Part shown: piece after piece, positions 44,907-55,568 of the stretch
Numbering within the stretch: the stretch's first letter is position 1
How the letters are laid out: every line of letters starts with the position of its first letter
Assembly: GCA_030052745.1 (NCBI GenBank)
Contig: JANBVO010000043.1
Coordinates: 124,001-188,000 of the forward strand
DNA: 64,000 nt
From: Pleurostoma richardsiae
Taxonomy: Eukaryota; Ascomycota; Sordariomycetes; Calosphaeriales; Pleurostomataceae
Direction of reading: 5' to 3'
Translations under genes and position numbers: made by a program
The notes under the pieces: model-generated
Seen by the model: the letters and a program-made list of their open reading frames with translations, nothing else
Database searches by the model: none
What the model was told of the DNA's origin: nothing

Positions 44907-44916
44907 TTTATATATG
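44907..44916 (-). promoter_or_regulatory. TATA box upstream of U2 snRNA
   Basis: ATATATAAAG on the minus strand lies about 50-60 bases upstream of the inferred U2 5' end. It is the only strong TATA in this interval. Confidence 0.55.
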
Positions 44917-45260
44917 ACCTGCACTTGGTCTGTGCGAGGGAGCAGCGGGTATTCTGCCGATTTTCACCGCTTTTTAGCTTCCCAGCTGTAAGCCACTCGC
45001 CCCACAGCTGCCACGCCTAGACGCCAAACCAGCAAGAGCCTGCGAGCTAAGGCACCTTGCCGCACGTGCCACCCAATTAAAGCTCCCTAGCAGAGGCGCG
45101 TTTGCTGCACCTCTAAGTCGCGACAGGCTGCGAAGCTGCGATTTTTACCCTCCGCCACACCTTACGCCGGGCCTCTCTACTATCGCCTATCACTAAATCA
45201 CTAAACGATTCAACCATCGACTACCGGCTGTTCTGATTGCCAGGACAGGATACCGCTGGG
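44917..45260. other. Shared upstream region of U2 and pob3
   Basis: A divergent arrangement of the U2 snRNA (minus) and pob3 (plus). No further gene is seen. Confidence 0.5.
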
Positions 45261-47192
45261 ATGGCTGCTATGTGAGTCCTAGTTCGGCTTTGTCCTTACC
45301 AACCTTGCTAGGAGACGAGCGAGCGAGCCTGGCGCCTGCCTCTCTTGTTCCTCCCCTCTCGCAGTATCCGTTGCTGACCATCGTCGCGTCGCGCAGTGAG
45401 AGTTTCGACAACATCCACCTGGATTTGTCCAAGGAGCCCGGAAAGTGCAGATTCGCCGAGACTGGTCTTGGATGGAAGCCTGCGAGCGGCGGCGACACAT
45501 TCACACTCGACCAGGCCAACATCGCTGGCGCACAGTGGAGTCGGGCGGCGCGGGGCTACGAAGTGAAGATCCTGCAGCGCAACTCGGGCATCACTCAGCT
45601 AGATGGCTTCCAACAAGAGGTTCGAAGGCATCTCACCAGATATCACGCAGGAGGCGGACAGCTGACTTCAGGCAGGATTATGAGCGTTTGAGCAAGATCT
45701 TCAAGAACTGGTACAGTCACAACCTCGAGAATAAGGAACATTCGCTCCGAGGATGGAACTGGGGCAAGACCGAGTTCGGCAAGGCGGAACTCACCTTCAA
45801 TGTCCAAAACCGACCGGCCTTCGAAATTCCTTATTCGGAGATATCTAACACCAACCTGGCGGGCCGGAATGAGATCGCAGTCGAGTTTGCGCTGAGTGAG
45901 GATGGAAAGACGAATGGCCATGCCAATGGCAAGGGACATCGAGCGGCTGCCGGGAAGGATCAGATGGTAGAGATGCGTTTCTACATCCCTGGCACGACGA
46001 CCCGAAAGGAGGCCGAGGGCGAGGATGCCGGCAGCGATGCCGATGAGGAGGAGAAGAATGCCGTAACACTATTCTACGACACCCTTATCGAGAAGGCGGA
46101 TATTGGCGAGACTGCGGGTGATACGATCGCTACCTTCCTTGATGTCTTGCATCTCACACCCAGAGGACGCTTCGACATCGACATGTACGACAGCTCCTTC
46201 CGTCTCCGGGGCAAGACATACGACTACAAGATCCAGTACGAGGCTATTAAGAAGTTCATGGTACTCCCAAAGCCTGACGAGCTGCACTTCATGCTCTGCA
46301 TTGGACTGGATCCTCCCCTGAGACAGGGTCAGACCAGATACCCTTTCGTGGTCATGCAGTTCAAGAAGGATGAAGAAGTCACACTGGACCTCAACCTTTC
46401 CGAGGAGGAGTTGAACGGCAAGTACAAAGACAAACTGCAGGGCCATTACGAGCAACCTCTCCACCAGGTAGTTGCTTGGATCTTTAGGGGCCTCGCAAAT
46501 AAGAAGGTCACCACACCAGCCAAGGATTTCACCACGTAAGTGCACCATGGGTTTACCCTAGCCGAATCGACCTGTGAGCTGACAAGGAGTGTAGGCACCG
46601 TGGTCAATTCGGAATCAAATGCTCCATCAAAGCCAGTGAGGGCTTCCTGTACTGCTTGGAGAAGGCATTCATGTTTGTGCCCAAACCGGCGACCTACATC
46701 TCGTACGAGCAGACACAGTCAATCACCTTCTCTCGTGTCGGTGGAGCCGTCTCTGCACTGTCGACGTTCGATATCACAGTCCACCTGAAGAATGGCGCGG
46801 GATCCTCCCAGTTCAGCAACATTAACCGTGAGGACCTGAAGGGTCTCGAGAGCTTCTTCAAGCTTAAGGGTCTGCGTGTCAAGAACGAGATTGACGAAGA
46901 CGCGAACATGCTAGCTGCAGCTCTCCGGGAGGAGGCGATGCTTAGCTCAGATGAGGAGGTGGTTGGTGCCAACGCCGACCGTGGATCGGCCGATGAGGAC
47001 GAGGAGAGCGTGGACGAGGACTTCCGCGCCGAGTCGGAGAGTGATGTGGCGGAAGAGTACGATTCCAACCACGAGAGCGACGAGTCTGACAGCGCCTCGG
47101 GCGGCGAGAGTGATGTCGACAACCAGGTTGACGACGAGGACGAAGACGAGGATGAGGAAGAGGAGCGACCAAAGAAGAAGAAGAAGACGTAG
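45261..47192 (+). CDS. pob3: FACT complex subunit Pob3 (SSRP1-like), 563 aa
   Basis: Exons are 45261-45271 (only 11 nt, encoding M-A-A and part of Ile), 45397-45619, 45676-46535 and 46595-47192. The joins give MAAIESFDNIHLDLSKEPGK and GFQQEDYERLSKIFKNWY. The N-terminal dimerisation domain is followed by tandem PH-like domains (middle domain from about residue 205, GRFDIDMYDSSFRLRGKTYD). The tail is a long Glu/Asp/Ser-rich acidic region ending in a Lys cluster. No HMG box is present, as in yeast Pob3, where Nhp6 supplies it. With Spt16 it forms the FACT histone chaperone, which reorganises nucleosomes during transcription and replication. Donor of intron 2 (GTTCGA) is atypical. Confidence 0.95.
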
Positions 47193-48205
47193 ATGGGTTA
47201 GTCCAGCTCGTCCGTCGATGTCTAGTCTCTAGATGGGTTGTCTACGCTGGTGAGGATGGCGGCGTTACGGTTTCAGGGTTGACATAGCCGGCATAGGCAC
47301 TTGGGCCGCCGACGGAAAATTGTGATACTTGTATTTGATACCTGCAGCATAGCAATGCAAATGGTCTTGCGTCGTCGCAAGACTGGGTTGATGGACAGAC
47401 TCGGCTCCAAGGTGTGAGCCATCCATTTCGAGACGCTTAACCATGGTAGGTATATGGCACTCGACGCAATCGTCTATCACTGCTCTGAAGCGCGAGCTCT
47501 GAGCTCTTCCTTACTGTCTTTTAGTTTGCCCCTTCGTATGACCGTTCGGGGCAGAGCGCCTTAGCCAGATCGCTGCGATGCTGAGTCTCTTTAGGCATCA
47601 TAGCCATGCATGTCGGGGTATGACTCAGCTCTGCTAGCCACATCTACGTAGGTACTCACCATCGTGACTCTGACCCCTTCCTTGCGTCGTCAAGCGGTAG
47701 GAGACTGGGGTTTGGTAAGGGCACGTGAGTAGATATTAAAGCGACGTCAGGTACCAACAGGCAGGTGTGGATAAGGTAAGGTACCCTTCAGCATCCGCTA
47801 CGTCAATATCCACAGTAAGCCAATATTTTTGGATTGCCCCACCAACACCGACATCGACCTTTTTCCTTCTCTCGGCCATATTGGCGTTCTTTCTAGACCA
47901 CAACTGCAGTATCGAAGGCGCCTACCTCATATATTTCTCAAGCTCACGGAACTACGAGTGCCTTCCTCCAATCACTGCCTGCCGTTCCCGCCCAGGTTCC
48001 GAGTGTCCACAGTAAAAGAGCTTGACTGCCTGACAGTATCACCAAGCATGCGGCTTCGGTAGCTGTAGCCCCGCCTTGCCCACAACGATGCTGCATGCCT
48101 GCCGAACACGAGGGTTGTTAGTGTAAAGCAGCGTCGACTTTCTCGCCTTGCCTCGAGATTCAGAAGAGCTCGCGGCGTTCTCTCATTTCTCGGTCTGCCG
48201 TCGCC
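47193..48205. other. Intergenic region upstream of los1
   Basis: Contains the pob3 3' UTR and los1 promoter. CTACGTAGGTACTCACC lies near 47644 and GGTAAGGTACCC near 47776. No gene is recognised. Confidence 0.5.
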
Positions 48206-51200
48206 ATGGACGCCCAGGTATGGCCAGGCACTTTTCCACAGTGGGCGGGCTGCCTTCAGCCCCGCCTTGCTGTAACCGTCGTAGTCCTCGCAGGCTCGAT
48301 GTTGCTACGAGTCTCTTCTCACCTGCTGACGTCTTCTTCTCGTGATTATAGATCGAAAACGCTATCGAGATAGCATGGAACCCTACCTCTGACCAAGCCC
48401 TCAAGCAGCAGGCCTTCGACTTCCTCACCAATATACGCTCCGATCCCCAGGGACGGCAGGCTTGCGTCTCACTGTTCACCCGATCACCAAGAGCTTCCGA
48501 AGTCGTTCGCCTCGTATGCTTGGAGCTCATCAACAACACTATTGCGCTTGACCCCGACGTGGCTTCTCTAGCTTCTCTCAAGACAACGGTTCTCGAGTAT
48601 ATCGGTCGGGCGTACGGCCCAAATGCCCAGGAGGTCGTCGACCCGCCGAGCCTGCAGAACAAACTCACCCAGACCGTCACTTACCTCTTCGTCCGCTTAT
48701 ACAAAGAGGGATGGGAGACGTTTATGAGTGATTTCTTGTCCCTGACCGGCTCGCCAGAGACCGGCCGGAGGGACAACCTGACAGGCTGCTTCCTCTACCT
48801 TCGTGTGCTTGGTTCGGTACACGATGAGATCGCGGACCTGATGCTCTCACGGCAGCCGGAAGAGGCCAAGCGCAATGTCGACCTCAAGGACCTAATCAGG
48901 GCGCGGGACATGGAGAAGATTGCGCGCTCGTGGCAAGACATCCTTGTCCAGTACCACAACCAGAACGACACCATGGTGGAGATGACGTTGAAAGTCATTG
49001 GGAAATGGGTTAGCTGGATCGATATCTCGCTGGTCATCCACCAGGACATGCTCAACCTCCTGTTGCCTCTGGTCGGGCGTAACAGCTCGTCGGGAGGCGA
49101 TGACAAGGTCCGGGATGCAGCCATCGACGCCTTCACGGAGATTGTCGGCAAGAAGATGAAGCCTGCTGACAAGATGGATTTGATTTCCTTCCTCGACCTT
49201 CGGAACATCGTCTCTCAGCTCATCACCAGTCCACCGCTTAGTGCGTTCAAAGGCACGCCAAAGTATGACACCGATCTCGCCGAGGCCGTGGCGAAGCTCA
49301 TCAACACGGTCATGACCGACATCGTCAAGGTCCTCGAGCTCTTTGACCGCGGTGCGCCCTCAAAAGCCGAGCAGCATCTTCATGACTTCCTGCCCCTTCT
49401 TCTGCACTTTTTTTCGGACGAGTATGACGAAATCTGCTCTACCGTCATCCCCTCGTTGACTGATCTCCTTACTTTCTTCCGCAAAGTCACCCCTCTTCCT
49501 CCTCGGTACGATGAGATGCTCCCGTCTATACTCAATGCCATTATTCTGAAGATGAGATATGATGAGACGTCTTCCTGGGGCAATGAAGACGAGCAAACAG
49601 ATGAGGCCGAATTCCAGGAGCTTCGGAAACGACTACAGAATCTTCAGAAGAGTGTTGCTGCGGTTGACCAGAACCTCTACCTCGAAATCCTCAGCAACCT
49701 CGTCGCTACCACTTTCCAGACGCTGGACCAGCAGGGTGCTCAGATGGACTGGAGAGACCTTGACTTGGCTCTTCATGAGATGTATCTACTCGGAGAGCTT
49801 GCTCTGCCCAACCAGGGAATCACTCAAAAGCGTCAACCGGATAATATGGCCAGTGAGCGGTTAGCAGTTATGATGAGCAAGATGGTTGAGTCCGGTATGT
49901 CGCTTGCGAGATTTCTCAATTCACGTATGTGTACTAACTCTGGTGTTCTAGGCATTGCCGACTTCCCTCATCCTGCAATTCTTCTTCAATATATGGAGAT
50001 CTGCGTCCGGTACTGCGCCTTTTTTGAGAGCCGCTCGGAATACATTCCTCGTGTTTTGGAAAATTTCGTACGCTTGGTTCATCATGACCATGTCCGCATC
50101 CGCATGCGGTCCTGGTATCTCTTCCACCGCTTCGTCAAACAGCTGCGCGCTCAGGTCGGTGGCTTTGCGGAGACGGTCATCCAGTCTATCGGTGACCTTC
50201 TCCCAATCAAAGCGGAAGTCCCTAGTGAAGATGCCGACGACGATATGTCGTCTGATGAGACGGACCACTCTGCAGATGCGCTATTCACCAACCAGCTATA
50301 CCTGTACGAGGCTATTGGCTGTATCTCGTCAACGGCTAGTATCCCTGTCGAGAAGCAGGTTCTCTATGCGCGTACAGTCATGGACCCCCTATTCGCGGAT
50401 ATGCAACGTCACTTGGACAGGGCCAAGGCTGGCGACTCTCAAGCGATCCTGCAGATCCATCACATCGTGATGGCTCTGGGCACGCTGGCCCATGGCTACA
50501 CAGATTTCAATACATCTTCTACAACCCAACGCCCACCACCTGCCAAGCCTCTTTCGGACGAGTTCTCGCGGGCGGCGGAAGCTATTCTGGTAGCTCTTAA
50601 GGAGTTGAATTCAAATGCTGAGATTCGCAACGCCTGCCGCTCTTCCTTTTCGCGGCTGTTGGGAGTCCTTGGCGCCACGGTTCTACCGCAGCTTCCCCAG
50701 TGGATCGAGGGCTTACTCTCGCAGAGATCTTCTAACGATGAGATGGCGATGTTCCTTCGACTCCTTGAACAGATAGTATACGGCTTCAAAGGCGAGATCT
50801 TCGAAATCCTCAACTTGCTGCTTACACCCCTCTTGCAGCGCATCTTTACCGGACTGTCGGAGCCGATTACGGGCACGGATGATGATATCCAGCTGACAGA
50901 GCTTCAGCGAGAGTATCTTCAGTTTATCCAAATCATACTCAACAACGATCTCGGAGGTGTCCTTGTCAGCGAGACCAACCAAGGTTCCTTCGAGCCGTTG
51001 ATCTCGTCCATCATCGCGTTAGCTCGGGGGATCTCGCATGGTAGTCTGTCAACAAGCAGGTCAGCTTTCGGATTGCTGTCGCGCATGACCGCTATCTGGG
51101 GTGGTCCTGATGTTGCAACAATTTCTGCCAATCCGTCTCCCCCATCAGGCACACCAGCTCCGCTGATTCCGGGCTTTGACCAGTTCGTCATCGAGCGGCT

Positions 51201-51456
51201 GCATCCCGTGTGCTGGGAGGTCCTGCAAGATCCTCAGTTCAAACCTAAAGATGCCCAGACCAGACAGGTTATGAATGAGATCGTACAGCTGGAGCAGACG
51301 ATCTACGCCAAGACTGGCGACGTCTTCATCCAGCACCTGCAATCTACACTCTTCCCTACCCTCGGCATTGATGGCACGGAGTTCCTTCGAAATCTGACAA
51401 CGGACAAGAAGAACTTCCTGAACTATCTACAGCAGGTAGTGCTCCAGGGCAGGTGA
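48206..51456 (+). CDS. los1: tRNA exportin Los1/exportin-T, about 1019 aa
   Basis: Exons are 48206-48217 (M-D-A-Q), 48352-49894 and 49952-51456. The 57-nt second intron (GTATGT...TACTAAC...TTCTAG) has no stop and keeps the frame. Removing it gives KMVESGIADFPHPAILLQYM, contiguous as expected for the family; retention would add 19 residues. HEAT-repeat helices run throughout, starting with the importin-beta-like N-terminal region (IEIAWNPTSDQALKQQAFDF), which contacts Ran-GTP. The family carries mature tRNAs from nucleus to cytoplasm with Ran-GTP. Length is typical (about 1000-1100). Confidence 0.94.
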
Positions 51457-52363
51457 GGGGAGTCATGAGAAATGGTACATAAGCGGAGGATCGTGTGCGA
51501 AGACCCTGGAGCCGAGTTTTCGGGCGAGACGAGACTCGGTTGCATTTGATGGAGTTGGGGGTTCTTGACAGAAAGTACCCAAAAAATTCAAGATTCATAC
51601 CACAGGGAAGATAGAGTTGCTTCGAGGATATACCACGGGAGGACCAATCCTTCCAGTCTCACCGGGGTAGGCAGTCGCCCCAGGGTAGTTGCTTTAGAAG
51701 AAGGATATGAGCATTTATCATGAAACAAGGCAGCATGACAATGCCAATATGTCCCGTGATTTTGTACCAGTTTCGGTCTCCTTGTCTGTTACTGTTCCTC
51801 TGTGATGTTTCCGGTGCCGGTGACGGTACCTTGTGGCGGTTCCGGTTCCCCTTCATCTGTGATATTGGGTACAAGCATGCCTTCGATCATGGGATAACCA
51901 GGCTCATTCATTGATCCATAGAACAGCCAGCTCAATGACTAGATACAATTACAATGTCTCTCCTGGGTTCACTTAAGTTATACTAGGACAGCCAGTGGTG
52001 TGGGGATTAAGAGGTTGGGACGAAAAGTATGCCTGACCGTACCGTAACGATGCCCTCAGATGCCACTCACCTTGTCACCGCCGCCTATGGAGAGGTCAAC
52101 TATTGTCCCATCTTTGACAATAGGGCACAGTAGACAATAGGATAATTAGGGCACAAGGATCTAAGGAGCTGTAGTGTGCTCTGTCCTTGCTTGCCTGCAG
52201 CCCTCTCTAACCTCACAACAGCCGAAGCTCAACCTCTTCCATTTCCACCTCTTCTCTCTTTCATTTTGTCCCAAGCAAATCATTCCCATCCCTTCGCATC
52301 AAGGCCAATTTCCTGTCCGCGCTTCAACCACAGAATAACCAGGGCTCGCCACATCTTCACGCA
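51457..52363. other. Intergenic region
   Basis: Holds the los1 3' UTR and the promoter of the orphan gene at 52364, with a pyrimidine-rich leader at 52200-52340. No gene is recognised. Confidence 0.5.
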
Positions 52364-53368
52364 ATGGACAACTGTCCGCTCTTCACCGGACTCACGCTGT
52401 CACCATCCCTCAAAGCACTCACGCCAACCACCAAGAAGCAAGTCATAATGGAGCACTACATTGTCACGATCAAGTATGCTACGGCCGAGGACGAGGTCGT
52501 GCCCCCAATCACCCCTACTGAGCTGGCCGCCCTGCACCAGTGCGCCAACACGGCCGCCAGCTGGGCCCTCAAGAACATGGACGCCGCCGGCATGGCCCAG
52601 GTCGAGCCCGTCCACAGCCACATGCTGCGCGTCACCCCCATCAGCGCCGGCGACACCCTCGTCGTCTACCAGGACGGCACCTTCGCCAAGCTCTTCAAGG
52701 CCGAGGACATCGAGAGAAGCGACGTCAGCAGCAACAACGATGCCACCACTGCCACCACCCACACCACCGCCGGCGCTCGGAAGAAGCAGGACCTCAAGGC
52801 CGGCACCTCCCTCAGCGGCGCGGGCATCACCTGGTTCCAGCACCCGCAGGCCCCGCACGCGGTCCCGCACATGCTGCACCTGGACGCGCACGTCTTCTCG
52901 ACCTTCCCCGAGGCGCACATCATCCGCCGCAGCGCCCTCACGGGCGACTGCTACGCCTGCATCCCGCTGCCGACCTGGTTCTCCCGCGACGGCTGCGCCC
53001 ACTGCTCGCTGCTGGCCCCGTCCGCCATGGCGCCCGCCGGCCCGCTGTGCGAGTTCCACGCCCACTTCGCGCGCACGGGGCGCTGCCTGTCGCTGCTGGA
53101 GCAGCTCGCGCTCGAGGAGGTCGCCCGCGGGGAGGAGGAGGGGGAGGGAGATGGCGATAGCGACTGTGGCGGTGATGGTGATGGTGATGGTGGAGGCGGC
53201 TGGGGACCCCTGCACAAGGCGGTCTTCGTGGAGCTGCTGCGCGCCCGCCTGGCTTGGCTGCGTCTGCTGGAAGGGGCGGAGGCCCTGGTCTCGCTGAGCG
53301 CTGATGAGAGCTGGACGGTCGGCGCGAAGGTCGGCGCCGTGGGCGGCGAGCGGAAGGCGAAGAAGTAG
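52364..53368 (+). CDS. Orphan hypothetical protein, 334 aa
   Basis: One exon from ATG 52364 to TAG 53366-53368. A second ATG at 52448 would give 306 aa and starts directly with the ordered-looking MEHYIVTIKYATAEDE segment. Visible features are a Thr/Ala-rich loop (about 125-140), a His/Pro-rich stretch (FQHPQAPHAVPHML), and a Cys-rich patch with CYAC, CAHC, CEFHAH and GRC that could bind zinc. A Glu-Gly-Asp acidic low-complexity loop (about 255-280) and a final Lys-rich end follow. GC3 is very high, and the antisense and +1 frames are open too, so coding evidence is moderate. I recognise no family. Confidence 0.68.
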   Translation: MDNCPLFTGLTLSPSLKALTPTTKKQVIMEHYIVTIKYATAEDEVVPPITPTELAALHQCANTAASWALKNMDAAGMAQVEPVHSHMLRVTPISAGDTLVVYQDGTFAKLFKAEDIERSDVSSNNDATTATTHTTAGARKKQDLKAGTSLSGAGITWFQHPQAPHAVPHMLHLDAHVFSTFPEAHIIRRSALTGDCYACIPLPTWFSRDGCAHCSLLAPSAMAPAGPLCEFHAHFARTGRCLSLLEQLALEEVARGEEEGEGDGDSDCGGDGDGDGGGGWGPLHKAVFVELLRARLAWLRLLEGAEALVSLSADESWTVGAKVGAVGGERKAKK

Positions 53369-53822
53369 GGAGAGACGGGGATCATCGGGGCGCATGAAAC
53401 GTGTGCGAGGGAGAAGGGGAGAGGAGACAGAGACGTGCATCCCCTGGAGGCGGGATACTATTGCGTTGCTCTTCGAGATACCCAAGCTGATTCTGTTTCG
53501 ATGGTTTATGATGGTCGAAGGCTGGTCCTGCGGGCTTTAATGATGGACAATGAAACAGACAAAACAATATACATCACGAGAGATGAGACGACGAATATCA
53601 AGGAGCATGATTGGCAAATATAAGAAAAGCCCATGGACAGCTCCGTTCATGGAAGAATATAACTGCTTTGATCAGTACAGACGCCGTCATGGAGACTGGC
53701 AAGGACCACCCACATCTCACATCTCAACTCGAAATAGTAGGGAACGATGAAGGCGAGGCCATAATATCATGATATGTCAGCCGGGTATACGATTAACGAG
53801 AAGCCTGCAGAGAAGAGTCCCT
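53369..53822. other. Convergent intergenic region
   Basis: 3' UTRs of the orphan gene and the M18 aminopeptidase gene. Nothing else is recognised. Confidence 0.5.
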
Positions 53823-55568
53823 TTAGTCCACCAATATCTTCCCCTCGAGCTTCGAGTAGTTCGACAGGAAGGCGTCAAACAGCTTGATACCGTGCTCGAC
53901 GTCGTAGGAACCACCCGTCTCGCGGATGCTATGCATGCTGAGCTGGGGGTTCCCCAGGTCGAGCGTGCGCACACCGAGCTTGGCCGAGAGCATGGGCCCG
54001 ATGGTGCTACCGCAGGGCGAGTCGTTGCGGACGACGAACAGCTGCAGCGGGACGCCCGCCAGCTTGGCCGCCTCTTGCATCAGCACGATGCCGGGGCTGT
54101 TGGTGGCGTACTTCTGGCTCGCGTTGATCTTGAGCACCGTGCCCTTGTTCATCTCCGGCTGGTGGTTGGACTCGTACTTGCCCGCGTAGTTGGGGTTGAC
54201 CGAGTGTGCCATGTCCGCCGACACGAGGAACGAGGCCGACAGCGTCTGCTCGTACGCCGTCGTCTGGGCACCATCACCGTGCTCAACGTGGGTGTACGAC
54301 CCGTCTGAGGATGAGTCCTCGGATCCGGCGGGGAGGACCGAGAGTCGGCGAATGACGGCCGGGAGGAGATTCGACTTGGCGCCGTGCGCAGAGGTGGAAC
54401 CGATCTCCTCGTGGTCGAAGCAGGTAATCAGGCGGATGGACGTCTCTTCGTCAAGGCTCGAGTTCTTGACGGACTCAATAAGACCCGCGATGGAGCAGTA
54501 AGTCATGCCGAGGTTGTCCAGCCTGGCCGAGAAGATAAACTCGTCGTTGAGGCCGCCAAGACATGACTTTTGCGTGTCGTAGAGCACCAACTCGAAGTCC
54601 ACGACGCTGCCAGTGTCAACGCCGGCGTGCTCGGCAACGATGTCGATAATATAAGGGTGGTGTCGCTCGGTCATGGCCTTTAGGGGCTGGAAGTCTTCGG
54701 ATTCTTCTTCCTTCGAGGTATCGTCCTTGGCTTCATCAGCGCTCTTCCCCGTCCTGTTCAGCTCGGCGGCCACAAGACCCGCAATAGGGAAGAGCTCCGT
54801 CTCCATGTTAGGGCTGAAGTCTTGGGAGCGGTGCAGGTGGATGGCCAGCGTCGGGATGCGCAGGATAGGCTTGTCGACCTTGATGAGCTTCTGGACGAAG
54901 TTGCCTTCGCCATCCTCGACCAGAACGCGGCCGGCAACGCTCAGGTCCCTGTCAAACCAGCTGTGCCAAATGCCACCGCCGTAGGTCTCGACGCCGACCT
55001 GCAGGAACCCGGCGTTGATCTTCTTGCTCACGGGCTTGATGCGCAGGCACGGCGAGTCGGTGTGCGCGCCGACCATGGCGATGGGGTTTCCGGGCTTCCA
55101 TTTGGCGCCGATGGCGAAGGCGACGATGGAGGAGCCGTTGCGGGTCAGGTAGTACTTGCCGCCGGGGCGGAGGGTCGAGGACCAGTTGTCGCGCTCCTTG
55201 ATGGGTGTGAAGCCCGCGGCCTCGAGGCGGCTGACGGCCGAGGCGACGGCGTGATAGGCTGTGCGGATTACGTGCAGGCGTCAGCAAAGAATCCCGGCAT
55301 GCAAGCGAGAGGGCTGGGTGAGACTGGTGAGAGGGGCCGGCCTTAAAGATTGCGTCTAAGGAAGGGCCTGCAGATCGTGTGCACCGCACGACTTACGTGT
55401 TGGCGAGGCATTGACGAAGTCGACGAACTGGTGCGCAGACTTGGGCGGGGCCATCTTGGAGGATTGGATGGCGGATGAGTAACGGCAGGTGAAGACACGA
55501 GGAGGGAACGGTGAGGATCGGATGGGGCGAAGTACGGAGAGGCCCAGGATGAGGCTCTTCTTGGTCAT
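53823..55568 (-). CDS. M18 aspartyl aminopeptidase (DNPEP/Ape4-like), 497 or 535 aa
   Basis: Minus-strand exons are 55568 (or 55454)-55397 and 55258-53823, with a 138-nt GTAAGT...CAG intron. The join gives VNASPTPYHAVASAVSRLEA. M18 metal ligands are all visible: His in GAHTDSP, Asp in SARLDNLG, Glu pair in DHEEIGS, Asp in VSADMAHSVNP and His in LSMHSIRE. These dodecameric zinc enzymes remove N-terminal Asp/Glu residues; yeast Ape4 is cytosolic and can go to the vacuole. ATG 55454 gives the usual 497 aa. The upstream in-frame ATG 55568 adds 38 residues without any Asp/Glu, with several Arg/Lys and an R-Y-S-S site, which looks like a mitochondrial presequence. Confidence 0.94.

Noticed and set aside
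52400-53485. A 361-codon frame antisense to the orphan gene at 52364
   Set aside because: It extends past the sense gene and has Gly/Val/Ala/Arg-rich composition typical of the antisense of GC-rich exons. The sense frame has a better start and more varied composition, though this choice is not certain.
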